A DNA stretch of 64,000 bases from Diaprepes abbreviatus (lineage: Eukaryota; Arthropoda; Insecta; Coleoptera; Curculionidae), in assembly GCA_034092305.1 (NCBI GenBank), contig JASJET010000041.1:2833001-2897000 (forward strand), given 5' to 3'. Below, piece after piece: positions 45,171 to 58,207 of this stretch (position 1 is its first letter; each line of letters opens with the position of its first letter). The notes under the pieces were generated by a model. That model worked only from the letters and a program-made list of their open reading frames with translations. It had not been told where the DNA came from and ran no database searches. Both the position numbers and the translations under genes were made by a program.

Positions 45171-46105
45171 ATACAGGGTATCCGGTAAGTACCACCTAAT
45201 TTCTCGGAAACATACAGAGAAGGTCAAAATTATCCTACTTTGTCATAAAAAAAACCCTAAAGTGACCCTTTACGGAGATACGGTACCCAGCGATTTGTGA
45301 GGGCTGATATCAGCAATAACCTTATAGGTCCATTTGTTTTGTAAGAAATACTCAATGGTGAGATTTATTTACAATCTGTGCAGAAAATTTCAAGTAATTT
45401 ATTGGAAGACGAACCTCTTGATAGAAAAATGCAAATGTGGTATATACATGACGGTGCTCCACCTCATTTTAACCGTATAGTACGTCAACACTTGACTAAC
45501 GTTTTTGGCCTTCTATGGAGTGGTCAAGGTGGGCCTGTTTTATAGCCACCAAGGTCTTGAGCCATAAATCCCTTAGACTTTTACTTTTGGGGACATCTAA
45601 AAACTAGTTTATTCAACACCAGCAGATACTAGAGAAGAACTACTAGCGGGAACACAACAGCATTCTAACGAAGTCCGTAATAATGCAGGAATATTATTTG
45701 CAGTACAGCGGGAAAATATTCGAAGAAGTATGTATGTATTGAAGTACATGGAACCCATATTGAACATATGCCAAAATAACATATAAACCTTTTCACTATT
45801 TTTGCATTTTAAATTAATTGAGCCCTGATCAATCCTTTGAAGGGTTTCTGAACTTGACAATGCTGGAAATCTTTTAGCGTAATATATTTCTATCTTTGAA
45901 GTGTGAGATAGCCCTTCCCCATAAATTAAAATACATCAACACGCTCTGCGTATTTTATTTTTACCTGTTTGTGTTTAGCATTAGTAACTTTTGAGTTTTA
46001 CGCATAAAAACATTTTATAATTTTTTTTTACAGGGTGTCCATAGAGTAGTTATTTTGACCTCCTCCTCTATGCTCACAAGAAATTACGAGGTACTTACCG
46101 GACAC
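45171..46105 (+). mobile_element. Decayed Tc1/mariner element with transposase C-terminal remnant
   Basis: The left end TACAGGGTATCCGGTAAGTA and the inverted right end (GTGTCCGGTAAGTACC in reverse complement, about 46035-46105) are diverged terminal repeats. Inside, the plus strand reads LLEDEPLDRKMQMWYIHDGA, PPHFNRIVRQHL, then (after stops) NPLDFYFWGHLKTSL: the second and third catalytic blocks of a DD41D-type transposase like the intact one at 56388. The N-terminal half is deleted. A separate TACAGGGTGTCC end at 46028 suggests a further nested copy. Confidence 0.65.
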
Positions 46106-46189
46106 ACAAAAAAAAATACATAGTCGACGAATTGAGAATCTCCTTCTTTTAGAAGTCGGTTAATAAAGTCACATAATTATTTTAATATT

Positions 46190-46380
46190 ATCCTAACAAA
46201 GAAAGCACGCCTTTGGTGTAGAAATTTATGTAAAGTGCCAGTCAGGTTACAGAAATTCCAACATTGGAACACATCGTAACATGTAAAATAAAAATTTGAG
46301 ACACAATATCGATATAGAATGGAAAAACGCACCATTGCTGTCAATTAAAAACTTAGAACCAATGATAATATATTATTGAA
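46190..46380 (+). pseudogene. LINE C-terminal zinc-knuckle scrap
   Basis: In one frame EIPTLEHIVTCKIKI follows a CQ.-type stretch, matching the C..C...ET.EHI...C knuckle at the end of LOA/R1-like RT ORFs, then KNLEPMIIYY. It is short and degenerate. Confidence 0.4.
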
Positions 46381-46384
46381 AAAA

Positions 46385-47131
46385 AAGGCAAGTAAGCTAT
46401 TCGCTGATTGGTTCTTATTTCTGTGAACAACACGTAAGTTCGTTCCCTTTCATATAGTGGCGGCGGTTCACACATGATTTAGAAATTAAAAAATAAGGTA
46501 AGCAACTTTATCAGAGATTAAATAATGCAGGGAAACTTTATCCAAAACAAATTAAAATCTATTTAAAGTTTGACGGTCTTTTCTGCAAATTGATATTTTT
46601 GATTTACGTGGTGTTAGAATGACGAAATTCTGGTTATCATCATTTTAGTAATTATCAAATCATTTTTCAATTTTATGACGTTTTTAAGCTGATAAAATAA
46701 CTTCCAAATAAAATATATTAACTCACGGCATAAATTGCAGCAAAGAAGTACACAAGGACCGCCACTGAAACAAATCTTCAATACATTTCGATTATTAATA
46801 TTTTTTTTGTTGATTATCAATAATTACTTTTATATGACGTCATGATAAAGCTGGTTTAACTATTTAATATAAAATCGCCCTTCTTAAATGTCAAAATTTT
46901 TATGACAACGAAAAAGCTATCTATCTTCTTTTTCCTATTGTCCCCATTTGAATAATAACGGTACGTACGTGAATTATCACTCAAATTAGAAACATTAGGT
47001 TATGTTTACAAATTATTGCCAAAATTAGTAAACACTTCTTTTATGTAGAGATTATTTTGTTTAAAATAGATTTAGACGATCATGAAAAATATTTTAGACT
47101 TCAGTACCTGTTAAATCAAAAAGCCGACATC
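46385..47131 (+). promoter_or_regulatory. Presumed upstream region and 5' UTR of SLC25A21
   Basis: The region immediately before the carrier start codon. No TATA box or initiator could be assigned. A GGCGGCGG patch at about 46449 and mixed AT-rich DNA are the only features seen. Confidence 0.3.
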
Positions 47132-47195
47132 ATGTCTGAATTAAAAAGGATATTAAAAGAAGCTGCCATACAAATTGGTTCAGGCGGTTCTGCTG
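47132..47195 (+). CDS. SLC25A21: SLC25A21 exon 1 (residues 1-21)
   Basis: ATG begins MSELKRILKEAAIQIGSGGS, running into the first transmembrane helix; donor CTG|GTAAGT in phase 1. It is the first ATG in this frame next to a plausible acceptor-free 5' leader. Confidence 0.88.
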
Positions 47196-50100
47196 GTAAG
47201 TAAAATTTTTTTTAAAAATTTATAAAATTTGCTTTTAAATTGCTTTTCTTTTTGTTTTGCCAGGCTTTGTAGAAGTATGCATAATGCACCCTTTAGATTT
47301 GGTAAAGACAAGACTTCAAATACAGTCAGGTAAAATTCTTTCAAAAAATGATCCAAAATATTATTCTGGAGTATTTGACTGCTTTCAAAAAATGTACAAG
47401 AACGAAGGCCTTACGTCTTATTGGAAAGGAATTATTCCTCCAATACTAGCAGAGACCCCAAAACGTGCTTGCAAAGTAATATAATACAGTATGTAGTTTT
47501 TGATTTATTTCTCATTGTGCCTCTTTTTGGTTTTTCAGTTTTTTACTTTTGAACAATACAAACAGTTTTTTTTGTTTGGGTCACCGACACCTACACCTTT
47601 GGTAAGTATTTCAGTTAAAATGCATCGACTAAAAATAAAATCTACTAATGAGTTTTTGTTCTATTTTTGTAACTTTCTATTTATAAAATTTTCTTTTGAA
47701 AAATGTTGCAACTCATGCATTTCTGCAGTGAATCTATGTTATTTTACAGGACAAATGAATAACAGGATATAAATTTTTATGATGTTTTTCAATCTTGTAT
47801 GAAATGAAATAGAGATCAGTCTAAATGTTTGGTTTTTTAAAAGCATAATGTTGATATTTTATTTATCTTTTTAAATCCCAAAAGTTTTTCTATGATGTTA
47901 TTTTGCTGTCTATATTTTAGACATTTTCCTTAGCTGGTTTTGGTGCGGGGGTTACAGAAGCTATATTGGTCAACCCATTTGAAGTTGTAAAAGTAACATT
48001 GCAGGCTAACCGAGCTGTTGGGAAAGAACTGCCTAGTACCTGGTAAGGAAATTACAAAAAATGTATACAAAGTTGTTTCTTTTACAGAATGATCATGAAT
48101 TAATTGAATTATACCATTGTTAATAAGAGTTATTACATAGTCTCAAATTGGTCCATATTATATTTCAATTTTATCACTTTTAAAAAGAAGTAATATAAAT
48201 TTAGAAAACTCTAAAAAATTATCATTATATTTATATGCTTCTCCCACAAATGATATAACAGTGTGATGTAAAGATATATTTATAATTGTTTTTATCTGAA
48301 ATATTAATATTTGAATAAATAGATAGCCACCTTTGTAATTTCAACTAAAATATTTATTTATTTGTATGGCATTAAAGTAATGAATTTTAATTTTTTGTGG
48401 TTCTTATACTGCCAGTTTAGATTTGAAGAGTAAATAATTTTTATTTGTTTTGTGTAACATTTTCTAATTTAAAATAGCATCCACTTTTCAATCCATAAGG
48501 AATTAGGTATTATTGCAAAAAAAATACAGATTAGCTTATGACAAGGCACCATGCTTTTGTATTGTTGCATTGTACTATTCTTTCACTCTTATTGTTGATA
48601 AGTTTTTTTATTAAGGCAAGTAATTTGAAATATACAATATCGGAACGTGTAATTGTATAATTTGTCTTGAAAATAATAATTAAAAAATTTTATAATGTTG
48701 CAATCTTTTTAGACACTCTTGTTTATTTTAATACAGTATCTATAACTACAAGGAATTCACTATTTACTTATCTTCAGGTTTGTAACTAAAGAAATATTAT
48801 CCAGGCATGGTTTTGGCTCTCAAGGTCTCTTTAAGGGAGTCACATCTACTATAGGTAGAAATGCAGTGTTCAATATGATTTATTTTGGTTTTTATCATTC
48901 TGTTAAGGGATATTTACCTGAATATGAGGTAAACAAAATAGTCTGAAATGATATATACAACTTAAATTAATCATTGATTGAAATGGTCGATATTAATAAA
49001 ATAAAAAATATGATTTTTCAAACAGGTATTTTTTTTGGCATAAATTAAAAGTTTTTCAATTTTCAGAAATCTTAAAAAACAAACAAATCAAGTCAATTTT
49101 TGATTAATTTTTAAGAACATATTACTTTAAGTTAATAATACTAAAATATGGTGATGAATTTTCTGTTTATTAACCAGTTCACGGAAAACAATTCCTGATT
49201 TTATTTTGAATTGGGAATGGAAAGATGCAAGTAACTCAGATTAACCAAGTTGTGGATAACCTGAACTAGCCTGGATATTGGATTCTTCTTAACATACTTA
49301 TCATAGTTATATTCACCTCATAGTCGTTCATTAACATTTGGTGCCATGAACCTTACAATGTGAAAATTCATCTGCTTGAAATTGTGAACTAACTTATTTC
49401 AACCTAGGAATTTAAGAAAAAAAATATGTTTATTGTTATTTTATATTTTTAAAAATCTCATACATGTTTTTTGTTTTTGAATTTGTTAGGATCCTCTAAA
49501 AGAATTTGGCAGGAAAATTGCTATAGGCTTTGTATCTGGCAGTTTAGCATCCTGCGTAAATATACCTTTCGACGTAGCCAAGTCAAGAATTCAAGGTCCT
49601 CAACCAATTCCAAATGAGATTAAATACAGGGGAGCTTTCAAGTCAATTCAAATTATTTATAAGGAAGAGGGGTAAGTTATTTGTATAAATTGAGATATAT
49701 TTTCAAGACTACAATATAAAGTCATCGAAAAACAAGTTAAAAAATAAAAATATGGGGAAAACAATTACTAGGTTCATCTCTTGTCTAAATTTTGCTACAG
49801 ATTTGAATTTACATTAAATACAAATATAAAACTTACATTACATTCAAAAAGGTACCTAAGTAGTAAAGCCACTTGCATGTACCCATCTTAACAACAGTTA
49901 ATTTATAATATATGTTTATTTATCATACCAACATTGTTTTATAGTTTCACAAAATAGTCCCAACTGCATAAAGTACAACTAAAACATTTTAAAAAACTAT
50001 CATGTATTTACATAAATAATCTTTTAAAAATCTGAACATTTTACATTATTAATATTTGGCATATCTTTTTTTTATGCACCACATATAATGTTCTTATATT

Positions 50101-53100
50101 ACACAACACATATTTATAGAATAGATGTCTTGTTAGATACAGCCTATGCTTTTTATATATAATCTTTAATATATATTTCTGTGTGACATTCAGTCTTTCA
50201 AGAGCATTATTATACAATCCACTCCAGACCAAAATATGATGCTTGATTAGAGCTTTAAAAATACTTTTATATTCAAATATAAGCATATTTAGAGTGAAAA
50301 CTTGCCTAAGTAGGTAAAATTTCTATATTAAGGTGCAGATTTTATTTGAAATATATTCAACATGTGGATGCCATTTTAGAAACTGATCAATTATCACCAC
50401 AAGAGGTACTTTACTGGGATGACTTCCCGTATTGGATGCTTGACAATGCTGAAATGTGTAAAAGTAGGTCTGTTAGCTGGGGTTAGAGAGAAAGCCATGT
50501 AATTGATCTTTGTTAAATTTAAAGACAATTTAAAAGTAACCAGCAACAATTTTGTAATACTTAACTCACATTCCATTTTGCCTCTTACTCCTTCCAAGAA
50601 TCATCATTAAAAATCAAAACAGTGTCATCAGCATACGACACCGTCTAGATTCAGCAAGCTGTTTTTGTATGTTAAGAACAAGATAGGATCCAGAATTGTA
50701 CACTATGGCATTACTATCTTTACAACTTGTTCAGTGCTTAAAATGTTATTAATTTACACTTGCTGATGTCTATTAGAAAAGTAGTTTTGGAATAAGCTCC
50801 ATACAGTTCTTCACATCCCATAATGCCCCAATACTTCAAGAAGTTTGTCATGGGATCCTGTGTCAAATGCCTTGACCAGGTCGATGAAAACCGCATCAGA
50901 TTTTTTACAAACATTTAGATGATTACCATTTTCACTTGTTATATGATACATGGCCTCCTTAGTACTGGAATCTTACACAAAACCATGCATTACAAAAAAA
51001 ATATTATTATTTTTTTAAATGTCGCCAACCTCTCTTTAACACACCTTTCAAAGACCTTAGAACAATTGTTTATTAGACTTATTGGTCTATAATTTTTTAT
51101 TTTTGTCGGACCATTTGTACGAATTAATTTATTTATTTATTTATTTACAAACTCTACAGACATATGTCCAATTACAGAGTAGGAAGGTTTTACAAAATCA
51201 CTTAATACAAGTACATAACAACAACAAATTACAGGAAAAATAAAGAAAAATTACAATATTTCTTTGAGCAAATTTTTAAAACTATTGAGACTTATACTGA
51301 ATATATCACATTGTTACCTTATTTCATTATACAATTTACACATATTTATAATAGGAGAATTTAAATAATAGTTAGTACGTGCTCCATCCACATACAAAAC
51401 CACAGGATATCTTGTTGGGTAAGCCCGTACATGAAAATATATCAAAGCTAGCAAATCAGAGTCATCAATATTATTGTTAATAATTTTATGCAAGAATAAT
51501 AAACATGCCATAGTTCGGCGACTTTCTAATGTCTTTAAGTTGTATGTTTTCATAATATCGAATTTTGGAATGTGTAGCTGACATGTTTCAGTTTGCTTGT
51601 AATACATGTATCTTAATAGTTTATTTTGAACTTTTTCTATGGCATGTTTATGATTAAAGCAATAGGGGTTCCATATAATAGAACAATTTCTAGGGTGGTT
51701 GTAACATAGGAAACATAAAGCGTTGAAATACATTTTAAATTATTAAAGTTCTTGCAGTTTCTTATTATAAATCCATACATTTTATATGCTTTGTTAACAA
51801 TTTCACTGATATGCGTTTTAAAATCAAGTTGTGAATCAAAAACAACACCAAGATCCGACATCTCACCAACTCGAGACAGAACTTCTCCATTAATTCTATA
51901 ATCATAATCAATTTTACTTTTTTTTTCTTGTGAAGCTGATTACATTACATTTGCTAATATTAAAGTATAGACCATATTTTAGTGACCAACGATAAATCCT
52001 GTTCAAATCATCCTGAAGGTTTTCATAGTCTTGTATATTTTCAATTTTTTTTGTATAATTTTAAGTCATCAGCAAACAATAAAGAATTTGAATTATTAAC
52101 CTCTCTAGTTAGATTATTGATAAATAAAAGAAACAGTAGTGGTCCCACATTGGATCCTTGCGGGACACCTGATGTTGCAATAAAATAATTTGACTTATAT
52201 CCTCTACAAAAATTTTTTGCTGCCATGCTTTAAATAAGATTGAAAAAACTGAAGTAAATTACTGTCAAAGCCAAATTCTATATCCAATTTATCCAAAAGA
52301 ATACTGTGTGGGATCTTATCAAAAGCCTTTGTAAAATCTGTGTATACAACATCTATTTGGAATTTCTTATCCAGATTATCCGATATATATTGAGTAATAT
52401 TACATAAATTTGTAGAAGTTGATTTATTTTTAAGATATCCATGTTGTCTATCAGTTATTTTGTTACGAACATAAGCATAAATGTGCTTGTATATAATTGA
52501 CTCAAAAATTTTTGCAAGACATGATAAAATAGTTATTGGTCGAATTGAAGAACTGGAGTCATATGACATTCCGAATCGGCTGTTTACACAATCTATATAC
52601 TTTTTTTTATTTCTTTCATACAAACTTTGGTTTCATGATCACCACTACACAATTCACAGACATCATTTTACCAATCATTACTTTTATGAAAATATTCCAA
52701 ACACTTATAACATCTATTTATGCTTATATCAAACACTCTCCCATCCAATAAACACTTAAGTGTGTTCCGTCATTTTCGAATAGAGTTTCAGTTAACATTC
52801 AAATAATATAGTAGATACGTTTTTGTTTTTAAACTTTTTAATTTAAGTTATTTTAAAAATATCGCCTTTTTCAATCCTTTCGTTTTGTTGTCTTAGAATA
52901 TTCTCCAATTCAGCTCCCTTTTGGTCATCAACATAATCAACAATTTTCATTTTTGGCATATTTAATTTAGATAAATCTGTTCCTTAGACATTTTGGATGA
53001 TACTTTTCAACCTTTATCCTCATTTCTTAATATTGTTACGAAGTGGTTAGATAACCCTCGAGAATTTGTAAGATTAAGGTTATCATGTTATCAGGAAAAA

Positions 53101-56100
53101 TATAAATGGTGTTAGCGACTAAGAAAAATAAACAACTTAGATTCTATTACTGTGATATCATAAGAAGACAATAGACAATACAGCGTAAATTCTTTTTCAA
53201 TACATTATAAATAAAAAGCTTATCTTTATTCCTAATGAACAACAATTTTAAGTTCTTCTTTAACGACATTTGAATTGTTGGTTGAGTATCACTACTAATA
53301 CGGAGCTATCTAAAATATTTATTACAGCCTGATTCCATATCTAGTTGCCATGAAAGCTAGATCTAGTTGTATAGTTTCCTAAATGATGGATGAAGAGCTT
53401 TGTATTATAAGACAGACAAAAGTGTACATTTGTTGGATTACTGGGTTATTTAGTCAATGCTACAGGGAATTAAAGGCAGGCTACAAAAGGAATATTCAAA
53501 ACGCCAAGAGAAATTTTAACTCCAATCTCACTCATTCTTCAGAAAACAAAAACAAGACATTTTGGAAAATAATTAATAAAAATCTTAATAATAGCAAAAA
53601 AACATATGCGCCAAAAATATTGTTGTTGATAGGCAGGACGTTAATGAACAGTAGGATATTGCTGATGCATTCAATGATTTTTTTTGTCAACAATTTTTTT
53701 GGGAGATTTAAATAAAACAATAACATGCAATACTCAATAAAGAAAAATTACACTCAAACAATTTTCCTAAAACCAATGACGGTCCATGAGATGAGTAAAA
53801 TATTAATTTATGTATTTAACAAGAAAACTGCGGGAGTTCTAGTGTGCTAAGTCGGTTTCCGATCCTCTTACCTTCGTGGTAAATTTATCTTTTGAAAAAG
53901 GCTATTTTCCCGACATGTAACAGAATGCTTCTGTTATACTGATTTTTAAACAGAGCGATGTTACTACCTTGGATAACTACAGACCGATAGCATTGGTGCC
54001 AGTGGCGTCGGAGGTTTTTGAAAAGGCTTGTAGTTAGACATATTGAATATTTAGAAAAATACAGTATATTCACCTGCAGCCAATACTTCGATCATACCCT
54101 AGATTTAAACAACAATAGATTTGTTTGAAGGCTGTTTATGGTCGGTGGGGGAGACGCTTTTTTGATGTTTGACAGACATAAACATATTTACTTATCTTGT
54201 CTTTTAGTTTAATTGCTTGTCGTGGCTTTTTTTCGGTATTTTTAAGTGTTAGAAATTACTATAAACGCGAAGTTTACAATTAATATTAATAAAAAAAGGA
54301 TTTAAAAACTTATTTTTATTGGTAAATATTGTTAGATATTGTTTACATATTGAAAATAACAATAATAATAATTTAGGCAACCATATATTCATACTTTGTT
54401 TTCAGAATTGACGTACCGATGGTACTCGTTTAAATAAAGCAATTAGAAAAGGATAGTATAAAATCGGTATGTCTGTACCAAGAAATTAAATATCTACTGT
54501 TTATCAACACTTTTTTAAATATAAATAAAAATATTATTACGTTATTCAGCTTTCAAACAACCGGGCCCTAGTTCTGACGTTATGCTACTTCTACAGGGGT
54601 ATGTTCGAAGAGCCAATATGACTTTTGCGTAGGTAAATCAACAGGAGATGCTATTTTTAATTTCTATTAGAAAGTATTAAGTTACATTGAAGCCAAACAT
54701 AAAACTATTGGTATATTTTTTAACTTTAAGAAGGCTTTCAATACTATAAACCTGTTGAATAAACTAAGTAATTACTGAATTAGAGCACCAGCCTTAAGCT
54801 AGATTCAAGTTTTTCTTGAAAACATATTCCAATCAGTAGTCTTGGGTGGGGAAACAAACTTGAAACCAGGAGGATTGTAGTGAACTCTGGCGTGCCTCAG
54901 GGTAGTGTTTTGGGCCCCATTTTGTTTCTTATCTATATTAATGGCCATCCGTTGTTCAATAGATAAAGCTTTATAACACCTTTTGCAGATGACACATCTA
55001 CGATAGTTGAAGGTAATGACGAGGATGTTTTGAGTGAAGCTGCAAATATCAACGTGGTTGGAAGGCAATGGACTGGACCCCATAAAATCTAATTTTGTTG
55101 TTTTTACTCCTATACGAGTTAAATGTGATTTTGATTTCATAGTTGAGTATCAAGGGACTAGAATTATTGAAAAGAAAACAACTAAGTTTTTAGGGATCAC
55201 TATTGATCAACACTTGTCTTGGGATGTTCATATTGCTTTACTATGCAAGAAGTAGGCTTCTCGAAATTTTGCCATATTACAACTTAGAGATCAGGTCGTC
55301 ATGAAGGTATTAAAGACATTTTATTATGGCTGTGTTTACTCTATACTGGGCTATGGAAATATATGTTGGGGTACCTCTGTGCATATGCAAAGGGTTTTGA
55401 TTACACAGAAGAGGATAATCTATAGGAGGAAATTTGCTGAGGAGAGATTTCTCCGTTATTGGTATTTATATTCTGGAGAGTGCTTCATAAGTAAAAACAA
55501 ATTTGAATTTGTTCAGTAGGTGTGATGAGGTGAACTCTTAGGAGTGCAGAAGTAGGGATAATTTGTACATTCTCTTTTCTCGGACCAGTCAACATGCAAA
55601 GGGTCCATTCATAACCTCTTTAAAGATTTTAAATCACAGCATTGCGATGATATTTTTTGAGTATTTGCTATAACCAATCGACACGAGCCTGTTTTTGAGC
55701 GGTTGTCAGATTTGTGAACATAGCTTTTTCAGAACTAAATCAACAGAATCTTCGCCGGTTTGATAATAAAATTAAGCGATGTTTTCACTGTTGTATTTTT
55801 ATTAACTAAAACCTATATACAGGGTGATTCAAAAGTCGATCACGAAACTTAAGGGGGTGATTCTACTTGACAAAACAAGGGTAGAGCTTCATATAATTTT
55901 TTTTCAAAATGTCATTCGTTTTCGAGTTACAAGCCGTCCAAGTTCAAGTTTTTATTTTTTGTTTTTTGAATTACTCGCTTACAGGAAAACCGATTTGACT
56001 AATATTTGAAAGATAGGCTAAGTCTTCTGCGCTTCATCATTTTAGTAACAATTCACATTGATTGTTTGCCGCTAGAGGGCACTTTACCTACATTGAAAAT

Positions 56101-58119
56101 TGTTTTTTTGTCATAATTTTTTAGTGTTGACAGCTACAGTAGTTTTTGGCATAATTTCTGAAAGACTGATGCCAGGCCTTTAAAAAAGGTGCTCTTTATT
56201 TACATCGCTAAACCCAACGGTTTAGACGTAAATCATCCTTAAAAATTAAGTGGTAAATTTACTTTTATCATTTCATTACCACCAGCTACCAGGTAAATAG
56301 CTATCAAAGTATACTAGAGCTGTCAGTTTAACATCAAATAAATTCGCTTTTTAAACTATTTAATTTATAGTCTTAAAATAACTAATAATGGCTAATCACC
56401 AATATTCAAATATCGAATATTGTGATATCCATTTTTGTTATGGAAAAGCAAATGGTAATGCAGAGTTGGCAAGAAGATATTATATGGAGAGTTATCCGGA
56501 AAGAAATATCCCTCATGCTCAAACATTTTCCAGTGTGCACACTAGGCTTGCGGAATGTGGTTCCTTTAAAAGTTATAATGGAAATAGGGGAAGACCTAGA
56601 ACTGCTAGAAACGTGCAACAAGAAGAAAGAGTGCTTGAAATTATTGAAGATAATCCAGGTATTAGTACTAGAAAAATTGGGAATGAAGTGCGGCTCTGTC
56701 AGGCTAGTTCATGGAGGATACTAAGAGAAGAACAACTCTACCCGTTTCATTCAAAAAAGGTGCAGGCTCTTTATGACGATGATCGGCCGAGACGGTTGGA
56801 AATGTGCAATCAGATCCTAGCTAAGTATGAACACGATAATCGATTAATTGGCGTCATATTATTCACTGACGAAGCTGGTTTCACTCGTGATGGCATAACA
56901 AATCTACACAACATCCACACATATGCTTACGAGAACCCAAACAATGTGGTAGAAACGAAACATCAGCGTAGATTTTCACTAAATGTGTGGGCAGGGATAA
57001 TAGGAGATTACCTTATTGGTCCTCATTTCTTTGATGGCCCATTAACTGGTGACGTATACTTAGATTTTATCCAAAATCGTCTCCCATTGTATCTGGAAGA
57101 TGTGCCATTGGAAGTAAGGGCCAACATGTGGATCCTCCAAGACGGAGCTCCGCCCCACTTTAGTATACGTGTCCGACAGTATTTGAATGCAACGTATCCT
57201 GAGCGATGGATAGGACGAAGTGGACCATTGGCATGGGCAGCGAGGTCACCAGACCTTAATCCTATGGATTTTTTCTTTTGGGGTCATTTGAAACAATTGG
57301 TGTACGATATTCCAGTAATCAACGTCGAGGATCTTCGCTTCAGGATAATCGAAAAATGCCAAATTATTAAAGAAACACCAGAAATTTTTCATCGAGTTAG
57401 GCGACATTTTTTGAAGAGTGTTAGGAAATGTATTGAAGAAAATGAGGGACATTTTGAGAATCTTTTTTAGTTTGTTTAGTACTGTTTCATTAATTTTTAT
57501 CAATTAAATGTATATCGCAATAATCCATAATATGAATATTTACTGATTAGCCATTATTAGTTATTTTAAGATTATAAATTAAATAGTTTAAAAAGCGAAT
57601 TTATTTGATGTTAAACTGACAGCTCTAGTATACTTTGATAGCTATTTACCTGGTAGCTGGTGGTAATGAAATGAGAAAAGTAAATTTACCACTTAATTTT
57701 TAAGGGTGATTTACGTCTAAACCGTTGGGTTTAGCGATGTAAATAAAGAGCACCTTTTTTAAAGGCCTGGCATCAGTCTTTCAGAAATTATGCCAAAAAC
57801 TACTGTAGCTGTCAACACTAAAAAATTATGACAAAAAAACAATTTTCAATGTAGGTAAAGTGCCCTCTAGCGGCAAATAATCAATGTGAATTGTTACTAA
57901 AATGATGAAGCGCAGAAGACTTAGCCTATCTTTCAAATATTAGTCAAATCGGTTTTCCTGTAAGCGAGTAATTCAAAAAACAAAAAATAAAAACTTGAAC
58001 TTGGACGGCTTGTAACTCGAAAACGAATGACATTTTGAAAAAAAATTATATGAAGCTCTACCCTTATTTTGTCAAGTAGAATCACCCCCTTAAGTTTCGT
58101 GATCGATTTTTGAATCACC

Positions 58120-58207
<88 letters not shown>

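Larger units (their letters stand above)
55818..58124 (+). mobile_element. Full-length DD41D Tc1/mariner transposon with 581 bp TIRs
   Basis: TA duplications at 55816-55817 and 58125-58126 flank a 2,307 bp element that begins and ends with TACAGGGTGATTCAAAA in inverted orientation. The terminal inverted repeats are 55818-56398 and 57544-58124, 581 bp each, and I could find only about five substitutions between them, implying a recent insertion. Between them lies one intact transposase frame. The whole element sits in the last intron of the carrier gene, with its right end 104 bp from the splice acceptor. Confidence 0.93.

Noticed and set aside
55824..56009. 61-codon frame found in both TIRs of the DD41D element
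   Set aside because: It recurs only because the TIRs are inverted copies. No start context or family match, so it is not called a gene.
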